This document shows positions 42,136 through 51,374 of a DNA stretch of 64,000 bases, in pieces. The DNA is from Pseudomonas hormoni (GTDB lineage Bacteria; Pseudomonadota; Gammaproteobacteria; Pseudomonadales; Pseudomonadaceae). Location of the stretch: assembly GCF_018502625.1 (NCBI RefSeq), contig NZ_CP075566.1, forward strand, positions 1,927,001 through 1,991,000, written 5' to 3'. How positions within the stretch are numbered: position 1 is the stretch's first letter; every line of letters starts with the position of its first letter. Under the pieces are notes generated by a model. That model had not been told where the DNA came from. It saw only the letters and a program-made list of their open reading frames with translations, and searched no databases. The position numbers and the translations under genes are program-made.

Positions 42136-42531
42136 ATGAACCGGAAGACGTTGTACTGCATAGTCATCGCCATTGCCCTGGGCGGTTGCGCCTCGACGCC
42201 ACAACACGTCATCAAACCCGTCACCCCTGCAGCCGTGGCACTTGATGATGCTCAGATCCGCAGCACGCTGATCGGCCACAAGTTGAACAATATCGGCAAG
42301 ACCGGATTGCCCTATTCATTGAGCTTCAATGCAGACGGCACCGAAATTTTTGCGCTGCAGGGTAATCCTCCAGAGACAGAACACTGGACAACCAAGGACG
42401 GCGTGATTTGTTTCACGGGCGCCAAAATCCGGAAAGAGTGCTATCGACTGAAGAAAGACAATGACGATTACTGGCTGGTGTATCCGGATACCGGAAAAGT
42501 GCACTATCACTACACCCTGACTCCCCAGTAG
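42136..42531 (+). CDS. small hypothetical lipoprotein
   Basis: 131 residues. N-terminus MNRKTLYCIVIAIALGGCAS has a lipobox (L-G-G-C, Cys18). The mature domain is a compact beta-rich unit (LNNIGKTGLPYSLSFNADGT, WTTKDGVICF, DYWLVYPDTGKVHYHYTLTP), of the kind seen in small envelope-attached proteins. GAGGT precedes ATG 42136. Followed by another short gene in the same direction. Confidence 0.75.
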   Translation: MNRKTLYCIVIAIALGGCASTPQHVIKPVTPAAVALDDAQIRSTLIGHKLNNIGKTGLPYSLSFNADGTEIFALQGNPPETEHWTTKDGVICFTGAKIRKECYRLKKDNDDYWLVYPDTGKVHYHYTLTPQ

Positions 42532-42559
42532 TTGATTTACAGGCAAAGGAGACAAGCGC

Positions 42560-42793
42560 TTGCTGATTGATGGCGTTGAATACCGGTTTGAGATCGCGTC
42601 GAGCGTAACGCCAGGGCATGACGGACTCGGCTTTGAGTGCTGGCGAGGAGGGGACATGGTGTTTGAAGTGTTTCGAAACGATCAAACACTCAAATTCGAA
42701 GTCACCCTGTTCATGCAGGATGTGCCGCTGGAGCTGTTGGAAGAAATCATTCCAACGGCGCGGGCGCGATTGGGGGCGTTTGTTCCGGATTGA
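42560..42793 (+). CDS. small hypothetical protein
   Basis: 77 residues, TTG start at 42560 with AAGGAG 8 nt upstream. Sequence MLIDGVEYRFEIASSVTPGH, later FRNDQTLKFEVTLFMQDVPL. Soluble, mixed beta-alpha, no known motif. In the same direction as the lipoprotein gene 28 nt upstream. Confidence 0.62.
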   Translation: MLIDGVEYRFEIASSVTPGHDGLGFECWRGGDMVFEVFRNDQTLKFEVTLFMQDVPLELLEEIIPTARARLGAFVPD

Positions 42794-42882
42794 TACCGGG
42801 TCGAACGCTGTCGATAAAAGGGGGGACGTGAACCTCCAATCGTTGTGACAGCGATATTGTCATGAGGGATCGTCAGGGCGCG

Positions 42883-43173
42883 CTAATTGATCTGCACAAT
42901 GACCGGACCTTCCGTGATGACCGGCGGGAACGGATGGATGTGCGTGGCGTTTTTCTCAATCCAGTCGCGTGCAACTTTCATGCTCTCGTCGGTGCCGGCC
43001 TTGTCCGTGCAAACCGTTATCGATATTCCGCCATCACCGAGAGGCAGCAGCGTGTAGCTTGCGAGGCCGACAACTTTTCGCAGGGCAGCTTCGACGTCGG
43101 TCTTTTTCTCTTCCAGGAAATCGAAAAGCTGTTTTGCGTCTCGACCCGAATAGGTTCTTATGACCGCGTACAT
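42883..43173 (-). CDS. hypothetical ferredoxin-like alpha/beta protein
   Basis: 96 residues: MYAVIRTYSGRDAKQLFDFL, then GLASYTLLPLGDGGISITVC and ESMKVARDWIEKNATHIHPF. The beta-alpha-beta order resembles the dimeric alpha/beta barrel (ABM-like) fold, a family seen widely in proteobacteria without known function. GGAGACGACC precedes its start. Confidence 0.7.
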   Translation of the reverse strand: MYAVIRTYSGRDAKQLFDFLEEKKTDVEAALRKVVGLASYTLLPLGDGGISITVCTDKAGTDESMKVARDWIEKNATHIHPFPPVITEGPVIVQIN

Positions 43174-43343
43174 GGTCGTCTCCTTTGCGAGTTACCGTCT
43201 TGATACCCATCCAGATTCGCGGGTGGCCGCTATCACTTGGATTTCAGTTCGTCCTGATCTATTCAGCTTAGTCAAACGCCGGTGACAAGCGAAAGGCAAC
43301 GACCACCGGCACCTCCTGGCCCAGAGCCGCGGCGGTCGATCAA

Positions 43344-43922
43344 TCAGGCGGCGGGGAGCAAGCCTTTCTGTTTGGCAACGTGAGTTGCCAGTGCGTCCAT
43401 CAAGTCCGGGGACAGGCAGTCATAGGGCTCCAGGCCGATCGAGCGAAGGCGCTCACGGATGGCCTTCATTTGCGCGGGTGGCGTGCCGGTTTCGATGATG
43501 GAGGACACGAACGCCGCGAAGCCCGGCGCCGCCCATCCGCTTTGGGGAGAGAGCTCAGTGTGGACGAAGTCCAGGCCATAAAAGGCATGGTCCTTGTTCT
43601 CGATGCGCCCGAAGAGATGGGCATGGCACTGCTTGCAGGCGTGGCGCTGGATGGTGGCGGTTTCGTCGACAATGGCCAGTTTTTCGCCGTGGGCCGTGAC
43701 GCTGACCTTATCCCGAGGCACCACGGCTATGACGGCGAATGTCGCATTTTGCGGTTTCCAGCATTTGCTGCAGCCGCACGCGTGGTTATGCAGGGTTTGC
43801 GCGTCGATCCTGACCTCGACTTTGTCGGTCGCACACAGGCATTGCAGGGTGCCACCTGTGAAATTCGCAGCGGCGGGTTGGAAACCATTGTCCAGTACAG
43901 GGTGGAGTTTCAAGGTGCTCAT
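43344..43922 (-). CDS. gfa: S-(hydroxymethyl)glutathione synthase / glutathione-dependent formaldehyde-activating enzyme
   Basis: 192 residues of the GFA family. Zinc-binding cysteines at 28 and 30 (LQCLC), 49, 51 and 54 (ACGCSKCW) and 96 and 99 ([10 protein letters not shown]) are all present. The C-terminal part ([40 protein letters not shown]) is that of the full-length Gfa proteins rather than the shorter generic family. Condenses formaldehyde with glutathione ahead of FrmA-type dehydrogenase, which is not encoded next to it here. Confidence 0.9.
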   Translation of the reverse strand: MSTLKLHPVLDNGFQPAAANFTGGTLQCLCATDKVEVRIDAQTLHNHACGCSKCWKPQNATFAVIAVVPRDKVSVTAHGEKLAIVDETATIQRHACKQCHAHLFGRIENKDHAFYGLDFVHTELSPQSGWAAPGFAAFVSSIIETGTPPAQMKAIRERLRSIGLEPYDCLSPDLMDALATHVAKQKGLLPAA

Positions 43923-44065
43923 GCTGGCGTCTCCGTTTCAGGGTGTCAGACAAAAATGCCTGGTGCCGTGACCCAGGCCGGCAGTTCATCAGAACGTGAT
44001 GACCTCCTTCGGTGCGACCGGTCAGTTCTATACCCGGATCAAGAATAGCGCACCGTTCGAAGCGT

Positions 44066-44983
44066 TTACTCTTGGTCGGCAGGCACCACCTTCCAGCTGT
44101 CATCCGGGTCAAAACGCTTCATTGACCGTGCCAGTTTCTCACCCTCGGCTCCCAGGTCTTTCTCGAACACCTGACCTTCATGGCTGATCATGAAACTCAT
44201 GACCCCGGTGTCAGCGTATTTCGCCGGCCAGGCGATCAGTGCAAAGCCACGGCTCATCTTGTCACCCATGAGGTAGCTGTAGGCGCCGCCAGGTGCTGAA
44301 GGACCTTGACCTTCAAGAATACGGAAGTGGTAACCGTGCCAGTCTTCGCCGGCAATGGCTTTGCCGAACGAGGACCCTAACGGGCTGATCTGATCGCTGT
44401 CGTCGTCGGCCCAATAGAGACCGTCGTGCTTGCCGGCGGTGCTGAAGATTTTCTGCGCATACTCGAGTGCGCCGTCACCGTCACGGTCCACTGATGAATA
44501 GTCCATCTGGGCGTCGTGATAAGTCCGTACGGATTGCAACGCAGCGAGTTCGTTGCGGCCAATTCGACGGGCACGGATTTCGGCTTGACCGGCCTTGATG
44601 TCGAAGCGCCAACCGTTCTCGACTTTGATCATGGGTATCGGCAGTGTCCAGTGGTCGCTGCCGACCGACAGAAGCGCCTTGCGGTCGCTGGTTTTTTCGA
44701 TGGAATGTTGCTCGCGGTACTGCTTCAAAAACGCATCCACATCACTGCGCTGAACACCTTCGCGGGGTATGTAGCTGTGCCATTCATTACCCAGCAACTC
44801 TGTCAGGCGCGTCTGATCGGCGTGCTCCGTACCCAGTGCTTCGACGAACGCTTGAGCGGCCTTTTCCGGCGTTGGAAATGTCTGCTGTGCCGCAACAACG
44901 CACGACCACGCCACGCCGGCAACCATCGCCAATACCTGGGGGAACACACCCATGAGTGACTTTATTCGAGGATTGTTTTTCAA
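44066..44983 (-). CDS. DUF2950 family exported protein
   Basis: 305 residues with a signal peptide (LAMVAGVAWSCVVAAQQ, cleavage near 33). Typical DUF2950 blocks: FPTPEKAAQAFVEAL, NGWRFDIKAGQAEIRARRIG, YWADDDSDQISPLG and GYHFRILEGQGPSAPGGAYS. Its ATG overlaps the stop of the upstream DUF3300 gene (ATGA, 44980-44983), so the two are translationally coupled. The DUF3300-DUF2950 pair occurs together in many genomes; role unknown, probably at the cell envelope. Confidence 0.9.
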   Translation of the reverse strand: MKNNPRIKSLMGVFPQVLAMVAGVAWSCVVAAQQTFPTPEKAAQAFVEALGTEHADQTRLTELLGNEWHSYIPREGVQRSDVDAFLKQYREQHSIEKTSDRKALLSVGSDHWTLPIPMIKVENGWRFDIKAGQAEIRARRIGRNELAALQSVRTYHDAQMDYSSVDRDGDGALEYAQKIFSTAGKHDGLYWADDDSDQISPLGSSFGKAIAGEDWHGYHFRILEGQGPSAPGGAYSYLMGDKMSRGFALIAWPAKYADTGVMSFMISHEGQVFEKDLGAEGEKLARSMKRFDPDDSWKVVPADQE

Positions 44984-46452
44984 CGACGGCCTCCTCGTTG
45001 ACGCGCGGGTGGATTCGACGGCCGACTGATCTGGTGGCCGGCTGATCGCGAAGCACTGGCGCGCTGGGCGGATACCTCGCTGGCCCGTCCACGACTGGCT
45101 TGTGCGTTGGACTGGGCCGGTGACCGCGCGCCGGCGAATGCATTGTTGCGGGCACTGCCCGCACTGGCGGATGGCCTGTTTTGCGCCGAGCCCTGTCCGC
45201 GCGGGTTCACCTGAGCGGTCTGGTTCCTGGCTTGCTGGCCCTCCCGAGTGCTTTTGGCATTACCCTGGCTCCTGTCAGACAACTTCGCTCTGTCTGTGCC
45301 TTGCATCCGATTGTTGGCCGAGGGTGCGGACTGGGCTTCGCGCGCTCGATCCCGGGCTTCGCGGTTGCTGGTGGCAGGTTGTTCGAAGCCGCGCTTGTCC
45401 ATGGCTCCACGGGCTCGTTCGCGGGCCTGGGCTCGTTCGCGGGTCTGGGCTCGCTCGGGATTATCCCCTCGATACGCCTCACGCTGACTGGCACCGTCCA
45501 GTTGTCGGCCGTATTGTTCGCGGCTCTTTCTGTCTCGGTAGGGAACACCATCGCGATGAACGGTGTTGTGCTGCCACTTGTTCTGGTTATTGGTGATCCG
45601 GTTGTTGGCATTGATGTTGTTGTAGCGGTTGACGTCGATGTCGATGTCGTTGTTACCCCAGTCACAGTCACCCCACAGCGCGCCGACGATCGCCACACCG
45701 GTACCAAACGCCAGTCCGGCCATCAATGCCGAACCGGGGTAATAGGCTGGCGGTGGCGGGTAGTAAACAGGGGGTGACGCGGGATAGGACCAGGTCCCGT
45801 ATGTGGTGGTCGGGTTGTAACTGGGTACGTACACCACCTGTGGGTCGGAGGGCTGAATGATGATGGTGGAAGTGCTGCTGGCAGGCGCCGGAGCCGGAGC
45901 CGGAGTGACGGGGGCCGGGGCCGGTGCCGCAACGGTCTGGACCGTCACGTTCTGATATTGATTGCTCTGCAGATTGCCTGCCGCTTGCGCCTGATGACGC
46001 AGGCGTTGCACGGCCTCCATGACATCGTCGGGCTGCGCCAGGAAGGCATCCCCCAGACGTTGTACCCAAACGGGATCCTGTCCCAGCGTTGCCAGCACCT
46101 GTGGGAAGGCGACCAGCGCCTGCACACTCGGGTCCCACGTCTGGCTCGCCACTTGTTTGACTGCATCGTCACCCTTGGCGTCCGGGTGTGATTTGGACCA
46201 GGTCACCGCCTCGGTGATTTCGCCGGGGTACGTGGTGCCCATCAGTACCTGGGCCAGCAGTGGGTCCGGGTAGAGCGCAATGGGCGCCAGCATTTGGTCC
46301 AGCTGCTCCTGATTAAACACGGCCTCTTTGACGGCCGCCGTGACGGGCGCGGTATCGGCACCGTCCGCGGTCGCATCCAATGGCTGCGCCAGGCAGGAGT
46401 ATCCATTTAAAAACAGTGCCGCGGACACCGCGAAAAATAATGGAATGCGCAT
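44980..46452 (-). CDS. DUF3300 family exported protein
   Basis: 490 residues. Signal peptide at about 1-22 (SAALFLNGYSCLAQP), then the DUF3300 domain (about 50-165: QLDQMLAPIALYPDPLLAQV, TYPGEITEAVTWSKSHPDAK, DPSVQALVAFPQVLATLGQD). After a Pro/Ala linker and a PPVYYPPPPAYYP stretch comes an Asn-rich segment (NNDIDIDVNRYNNINANNR) and a long disordered Arg/Ala/Gln/Ser tail of over 180 residues. Such composition suggests a surface- or matrix-associated protein. It is coupled to the DUF2950 gene. Confidence 0.9.
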   Translation of the reverse strand: MRIPLFFAVSAALFLNGYSCLAQPLDATADGADTAPVTAAVKEAVFNQEQLDQMLAPIALYPDPLLAQVLMGTTYPGEITEAVTWSKSHPDAKGDDAVKQVASQTWDPSVQALVAFPQVLATLGQDPVWVQRLGDAFLAQPDDVMEAVQRLRHQAQAAGNLQSNQYQNVTVQTVAAPAPAPVTPAPAPAPASSTSTIIIQPSDPQVVYVPSYNPTTTYGTWSYPASPPVYYPPPPAYYPGSALMAGLAFGTGVAIVGALWGDCDWGNNDIDIDVNRYNNINANNRITNNQNKWQHNTVHRDGVPYRDRKSREQYGRQLDGASQREAYRGDNPERAQTRERAQARERARGAMDKRGFEQPATSNREARDRAREAQSAPSANNRMQGTDRAKLSDRSQGNAKSTREGQQARNQTAQVNPRGQGSAQNRPSASAGSARNNAFAGARSPAQSNAQASRGRASEVSAQRASASRSAGHQISRPSNPPARQRGGRR

Positions 46453-46666
46453 TGGCCCTCCATGTGCTCAGGCAGGCTTGAACGGAATGGATCAATGTCA
46501 GGAAGGTTAAAGCCGATTTCCCAAGCCGGGCCTCAGCCTCAATGCTGCTCTCTAATGGTAGCAAACATATTTATGTTGCCATTACCGCTCGGTAGGCCAC
46601 GGGTGCCGGTCAAGTATTTCGCCGCTACAATGCGTGCCTCAACCGTGACAAACCAGATAAAAAAAT

Positions 46667-48667
46667 ATGTCCCTACCTAAACATCACCTGGAGCTGCTCA
46701 GTCCCGCCCGTGACGTGAGCATCGCCCGCGAGGCCATCCTGCATGGTGCCGACGCCGTGTATATCGGTGGCCCAAGCTTCGGCGCCCGCCACAACGCCTG
46801 CAATGAGGTGAGTGAAATCGCCGGACTGGTGGAATTCGCCCGTCGCTACCACGCCCGGGTGTTCACCACTATCAACACGATCCTGCATGACAACGAGCTG
46901 GAGCCGGCCCGCAAGCTGATCCACGAACTGTACGATGCCGGTGTCGATGCGTTGATCGTCCAGGACCTGGGCGTGATGGAGCTGGATATCCCGCCGATCG
47001 AGCTGCACGCCAGCACGCAGACAGACATCCGCACCCTGGCGCGGGCGAAGTTCCTTGACCAGGCTGGCTTCTCCCAACTGGTACTCGCCCGCGAGCTGAA
47101 CCTGCAAGAGATTCGCGCCATCGCCGACGAGACCGATGCGGCGATCGAGTTCTTCATTCATGGCGCGCTGTGTGTGGCGTTCTCCGGCCAGTGCAATATT
47201 TCCCACGCGCAGAATGGCCGTAGCGCCAACCGTGGCGACTGCTCCCAGGCCTGCCGTTTGCCGTACACGCTCAAGGACGACCAGGGCCGCGTGGTTGCCT
47301 ACGAAAAACACCTGCTGTCGATGAAGGACAACAACCAGAGCGCCAACATCCGCGCGTTGGTGGAAGCCGGAGTACGATCGTTCAAGATCGAAGGGCGCTA
47401 CAAGGACATGGGCTATGTGAAGAACATCACGGCCTACTACCGCCAGCGCCTGGACGATGTCCTCGAAGATCGTCCGGACCTGGCCCGCGCGTCCAGTGGC
47501 CGCACGGCGCACTTCTTCGTGCCCGACCCGGACAAGACCTTCCACCGTGGCAGCACCGACTACTTCGTCAGCGAGCGCAAGATCGACATCGGCGCCTTCG
47601 ACTCACCGACTTTCACCGGCTTGCCGGTGGGCGTGGTGGAGAAGGTCGGCAAGCGCGACTTGCAGGTGGTGACCTTTGAACCGTTATCCAACGGCGATGG
47701 CCTCAATGTGCAGATCAAGCGCGAGGTGGTGGGATTTCGCGCCAATATCGCGGAGCCCAAGGGAGAGTTCGACGAAGAGGGCCAGAAGCGCTATCGCTAC
47801 CGCGTCGAGCCCAACGAAATGCCGGAAGGCATGTACAAGCTGCGGCCCAACCATCCATTGAGCCGCAACCTGGACCATAACTGGCAGCAAGCCCTGCAGA
47901 AGACGTCCGCCGAGCGTCGTATCGGCCTGACCTGGGTCGCACGGCTGGACGAGCAGCGCCTGCAGCTCACCGCCACCAGCGAGGAGGGCGTCAGCGCCAG
48001 CGTGTCCCTGGACGGCCCGTTCGGTCTGGCCAACAAGCCGGAGCAGGCCCTGGAGCAACTGCGTGACCTGCTCGGTCAACTGGGCACCACCGACTACCAC
48101 GCCACCGCCATTGAACTGGATGCGCCCCAGGCGTTTTTTATCCCCAATTCGCAACTCAAGGCCTTGCGCCGCGAAGCGATCGAAGCATTGACCGCGGCCC
48201 GCCTGCTGGCCCACCCACGGGGAGGTCGCAAGGCCGAAACCAACCCGCCGCCGGTGTACCCGGAATCGCACCTGTCGTTCCTGGCCAACGTCTACAACCA
48301 GAAGGCCCGCGACTTCTATCACCGTCATGGCGTGAAGCTGATCGACGCGGCGTTCGAGGCCCACGAGGAAACCGGCGAGGTGCCGGTGATGATCACCAAG
48401 CACTGCCTGCGCTTCTCCTTCAACCTTTGCCCCAAGCAAGCCAAAGGCGTCACCGGTGTGCGCACCAAGGTCGCGCCGATGCAACTGGTGCACGGTGACG
48501 AGGTGCTGACGCTGAAGTTCGACTGCAAGCCTTGTGAGATGCACGTCATCGGCAAGATCAAGGGACACATCCTCGATCTGCCACAACCAGGTAGCGTCAT
48601 GGAACCGATCGTCGGTCAGATCAGCCCCGAAGACCTGCTCAAGACGATCCCTCGCGCGCCCCACTGA
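46667..48667 (+). CDS. rlhA: 23S rRNA 5-hydroxycytidine (C2501) synthase, peptidase-U32 family
   Basis: 666 residues, close to the E. coli RlhA length. The U32 signature region is intact (FFIHGALCVAFSGQCNISHA, RSANRGDCSQACRLPYTLKD), as are long conserved stretches such as VRSFKIEGRYKDMGYVKNIT and LSFLANVYNQKARDFYHRHG, and the C-terminal Cys region (LRFSFNLCPKQAKG, KFDCKPCEMHVIGKIK). RlhA hydroxylates C2501 of 23S rRNA using prephenate-dependent chemistry. Full length distinguishes it from the shorter tRNA-modifying TrhP. No clear ribosome binding site before ATG 46667, but conservation begins at that Met. Confidence 0.95.
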   Translation: MSLPKHHLELLSPARDVSIAREAILHGADAVYIGGPSFGARHNACNEVSEIAGLVEFARRYHARVFTTINTILHDNELEPARKLIHELYDAGVDALIVQDLGVMELDIPPIELHASTQTDIRTLARAKFLDQAGFSQLVLARELNLQEIRAIADETDAAIEFFIHGALCVAFSGQCNISHAQNGRSANRGDCSQACRLPYTLKDDQGRVVAYEKHLLSMKDNNQSANIRALVEAGVRSFKIEGRYKDMGYVKNITAYYRQRLDDVLEDRPDLARASSGRTAHFFVPDPDKTFHRGSTDYFVSERKIDIGAFDSPTFTGLPVGVVEKVGKRDLQVVTFEPLSNGDGLNVQIKREVVGFRANIAEPKGEFDEEGQKRYRYRVEPNEMPEGMYKLRPNHPLSRNLDHNWQQALQKTSAERRIGLTWVARLDEQRLQLTATSEEGVSASVSLDGPFGLANKPEQALEQLRDLLGQLGTTDYHATAIELDAPQAFFIPNSQLKALRREAIEALTAARLLAHPRGGRKAETNPPPVYPESHLSFLANVYNQKARDFYHRHGVKLIDAAFEAHEETGEVPVMITKHCLRFSFNLCPKQAKGVTGVRTKVAPMQLVHGDEVLTLKFDCKPCEMHVIGKIKGHILDLPQPGSVMEPIVGQISPEDLLKTIPRAPH

Positions 48668-48673
48668 GCGTGA

Positions 48674-48709
48674 CAGGCGAGCGTGCAGTTGTCCTGTTGC
48701 GCTCGCCTG
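48674..48709. terminator. hairpin after rlhA
   Basis: GGCGAGCG and CGCTCGCC pair around a 17-nt loop immediately after the rlhA stop and before the convergent binding-protein fragment. No T run follows, so termination efficiency is doubtful. Confidence 0.5.
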
Positions 48710-48715
48710 GTCGAT

Positions 48716-49052
48716 TCAAATCACCCGACAAACCTCCTCCAGCGGACGCGGATCAATCCAGTCGCGGACATCGAAGTGTTGGGGAATGAAGTCCCAACGC
48801 TGGAGGAAGTCCGTCAGGTGCTGTAAGGCGGTGATCGAGATTTCGTCGAGGGCGGTTCGCAAGCGGCGATGGGCATCTTCGCCGTAGGCGGCGGCGACCC
48901 AATATTCGCTGGTGTTCAGTTCGCGAGCGAGGAACCGCCGGGTCTCTTCAGGGTGGGCCCAGGCCCAGCGCTCGGCATGCAGCACGCTGTCGACGATGCA
49001 CCGCGCTGCGTCGAAATGCTCATCCAGCAAGTGCTGGTCCACCGTCAGGGTG
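48716..49052 (-). pseudogene. 3' fragment of an ABC substrate-binding protein (nitrate/sulfonate type)
   Basis: About 112 C-terminal residues: LTVDQHLLDEHFDAARCIVD, WAHPEETRRFLARELNTSEY, LQRWDFIPQHFDVRDWIDPR and a stop. The pattern of helices fits the C-terminal domain of SsuA/TauA-like binding proteins. Reading further upstream runs into antisense of exbB, so the N-terminal two-thirds and the signal peptide are lost. The break around 49050 is also the point where the exbB remnant begins on the other strand, so one rearrangement probably truncated both. Confidence 0.7.
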
Positions 49053-49055
49053 CGT

Positions 49056-49765
49056 GGCGTGCCCTTCGAATCCGTCGAACACACCGTCATCTGGCTGTTG
49101 ATCCTGTTTTCCGTGGCCACCTGGGGCCTGGCCCTGCTCAAGGGTGTGCAGTTCACCCGCCTGAAGGCCCAGGACCGCAAATTCCATAAACACTTCTGGG
49201 CCGCGTCCAGTCTCGATTCCGCCGCTGAACTGGCCCATAGCCAACCGGGCGCCGTCGCTCGTGTCGCCCTGGCCGGTTACGCTGCGATCCAGGTGCCGGA
49301 AGACGCACAAGCCACCGACTTTAGCTAGGCAATCAACCACCAGGACCGTCTCGAGCGCGCCCTGCGCCAGCAGATCGTGCGCGAACGTCGCTCGTTGGAA
49401 AGCGGGCCATCCTCGCCAGTATCGGCAGCACCTCGCCCTTCATCGGCCTGTTCGGCACCGTCTGGGGCATCATGTCGGCCTTGAAAGGTATTAGTGCCGC
49501 GGGGTCGGCGAGCCTGGAAACCGTGGCCGGGCCGATTGGTGCCGCCCTCGTAGCAACCGGCGTTGGCATCGCCGTCGCCGTGCCGGCAGTGCTGGTCTAC
49601 AACTACTTCCTGCGTCGTCTGAAACTGACCGCCGCCGACCTCGACGACTTCGCCCACGACTTCTATAGCCTGGCGCAGAAAAACGCGTTCCGCGTGCTGT
49701 TGCATCCGGTGTTGAGCAAGTCCGGAGCGACCGTCGCCGGGCAGAAAGTCAAGGAGGCGTCCTGA
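49056..49765 (+). pseudogene. exbB: exbB with a nonsense codon and a frameshift
   Basis: The sequence follows ExbB of the TonB energy complex from SVEHTVIWLLILFSVATWGL through [19 protein letters not shown] to [20 protein letters not shown] and a C-terminus ending QKVKEAS. Two lesions are seen: TAG at 49326-49328 where the family has Gln ([19 protein letters not shown]), and loss of 4 nt near 49404-49408 that shifts frame in the ESGLAILASIG region. The first few codons are also missing at the junction with the binding-protein fragment. Not translatable as ExbB. Confidence 0.88.
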
Positions 49766-49766
49766 T

Positions 49767-50168
49767 ATGGCGTTCTCTACACAAGACAGCGATGAAGTGC
49801 TCAGTGAGATCAACGTCACGCCTCTGGTGGATGTCATGTTGGTGCTGCTGGTGGTGTTCATCGTCACCGCGCCACTGCTGACCAACGCGATCCCGATCAA
49901 CTTGCCGAAGACCGAATCGGTGGCACCGGTGGACCAGAAAGACCCGCTGGTGGTCAGCATCGACGACAAGGGCAAGGTGTTCATCAACAAGGACGAAATC
50001 CAGGCCGATCTGCTCGAGTTCAACCTGCAGGCCGCCAAGGCGAAAAATCCCGACGTGCGTGTGCAGCTGCAGGCGGACAATGGCGTGAATTATGGCGAAG
50101 TGGCCCGGGCGATGGCCTCGATTGAACGGGCGGGGATTACCAAGTTGTCGGTGATAACGGCGAAGTAG
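49767..50168 (+). CDS. exbD: ExbD, TonB-system proton channel subunit
   Basis: 133 residues: short cytoplasmic start, one TM helix (PLVDVMLVLLVVFIVTAPLL, with the proton-carrying Asp in LVDVM) and the periplasmic domain (PLVVSIDDKGKVFINKDEIQ, VQLQADNGVNYGEVARAMAS). The gene itself looks intact, but its partner exbB directly upstream is broken and no tonB follows. It may be inert or work with an ExbB from another locus. Its start is 1 nt after the exbB stop. Confidence 0.93.
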   Translation: MAFSTQDSDEVLSEINVTPLVDVMLVLLVVFIVTAPLLTNAIPINLPKTESVAPVDQKDPLVVSIDDKGKVFINKDEIQADLLEFNLQAAKAKNPDVRVQLQADNGVNYGEVARAMASIERAGITKLSVITAK

Positions 50169-50458
50169 AAAACGGCCGGGCTGGGCTTCAGAAGTGTAGC
50201 GACTGGAGATCATTCGAAAACTAGACGCTACTAGTCAAAAGCAATACTCCATCCGGGGTGTGGACTGAAATGGTCTGGGGCTTTTTACCCCGTCCCGGAA
50301 ACGACAAAGCCCCGAATATTCAGGGCCTTGTCGTATGAACATGTGGAGGGGGATTTGGAGCCAATCCCGGCTAGTCGTGACAGGCTCGTCCAATAACGGA
50401 CATTCGGATTAGACCCGCTTCCGGCCACAGGCGGAAAATTCTGTTGGGTCTCGTAAAT
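50169..50458. other. gap after exbD with a palindrome
   Basis: No gene is seen. 50301-50334 is a 34-bp imperfect palindrome (ACGACAAAGCCC/GGGCCTTGTCGT around GAATATTC) that may act as a terminator, although it lacks a T run. The stretch after it, with GGGATTTGGAG, resembles sequences that follow tRNA genes in Pseudomonas, but no tRNA is present. Confidence 0.5.
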
Positions 50459-50821
50459 TCAGACCTTGACGTCGGTCGTTCCATTCACTGACCAATAGGC
50501 TTCTGACTCCCAGCGAACGGCGATGGTGTGCCAGTGCTTGACGGTCTTAAGTACGTTCGTAGCCTCAAGATCATTGGCGTCTAACGGTCGCCATCCGAGC
50601 CCTCGTCGAAATCCCTCCGCAAGCCGAACAGTTATTGGGTATTTGTTTAAGAGGCCCATCTGAGCGTCAGCGAGGGAAATCGAATTTGCGCCTCCCCCTG
50701 ACGTTGGATTGGCTAACTGGACGGCGTCATCTTCCCAGCCACAAAGGGGGCAGATATCGTACGAGCCGTACTCGCATTCCAGGGTTACGAAACCGCAGCA
50801 AGGGCATGGTAGATCACGCAT
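50459..50821 (-). CDS. CPCC-type cysteine-rich small protein
   Basis: 120 residues. The N-terminal zinc-ribbon-like motif CPCCGFVTLECEYGSYDICP then LCGWEDD matches the cysteine-rich CPCC family. The rest (SISLADAQMGLLNKYPITVR, FRRGLGWRPLDANDL) is helical. Members are often found as stray genes in variable regions, some next to toxin loci; none is seen adjacent. No clear promoter. Confidence 0.75.
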   Translation of the reverse strand: MRDLPCPCCGFVTLECEYGSYDICPLCGWEDDAVQLANPTSGGGANSISLADAQMGLLNKYPITVRLAEGFRRGLGWRPLDANDLEATNVLKTVKHWHTIAVRWESEAYWSVNGTTDVKV

Positions 50822-51035
50822 ACGACATCACCTGATTTAATGGTCTACCGGTATCGGTCAAGTGCCGTTTTACTCGGGTCGGAAATTGTAAGAGCTACTT
50901 GCCGACAGACAAGGTCCGCTCTGGGGCGACTGTTGCCTTCCGCCACAGGCAGCAATCGGCTGAGCAGTCAGTATTGCCCGACTGCTTCTGATCCCGTTCA
51001 GAAAGATCTGACTCTTGAGCCCGGCCCCTGAATGA

Positions 51036-51290
51036 TCAAGGCGCACCAGCAGCCATTCTCAGTAGCTGAGAAAAATGGTTGATGGCGATGTTGATGTCAT
51101 CCATCGTGTCGCCATCCCACGCTTCGATCGTTTCCAACTCGACCCTGAGGGATACGATGCGCCTCTCGATCTCTGCAATTTCCGCGGCCCCGCATTGCGA
51201 TGCAATCGCTGCCCATTTTTCATGTGGGATCCGCTCCTGGATGGAAAGCCCTGACCGAGCTTCCGCGATCAGCGTTGAAAGTCTGCTCAT
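51036..51290 (-). CDS. small hypothetical protein
   Basis: 84 residues from ATG 51290: MSRLSTLIAEARSGLSIQER, then CGAAEIAEIERRIVSLRVEL and an acidic stretch AWDGDTMDDINIAI. Two amphipathic helices are likely. GTG 51311 is an alternative start. Lies in a run of short orphan genes with lower GC than the core genome. No function assigned. Confidence 0.5.
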   Translation of the reverse strand: MSRLSTLIAEARSGLSIQERIPHEKWAAIASQCGAAEIAEIERRIVSLRVELETIEAWDGDTMDDINIAINHFSQLLRMAAGAP

Positions 51291-51374
51291 CGAATTCTGT
51301 GTCCTGAACACTAAAGGGAGCCACCGCTTCTAACCATACTGACGTCCGATTTCGGCCAGAAGTGGTCATCCTGG

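Noticed and set aside
44980..46452. Plus-strand repeats of Val/Asp opposite the DUF3300 gene
   Set aside because: These are antisense products of the Asn-rich segment, not a separate low-complexity protein.
50330..50400. Possible tRNA gene after exbD
   Set aside because: The palindrome and GGGATTTGGAG context recall sequences next to tRNA genes, but no acceptor stem, anticodon arm or T-loop can be drawn.
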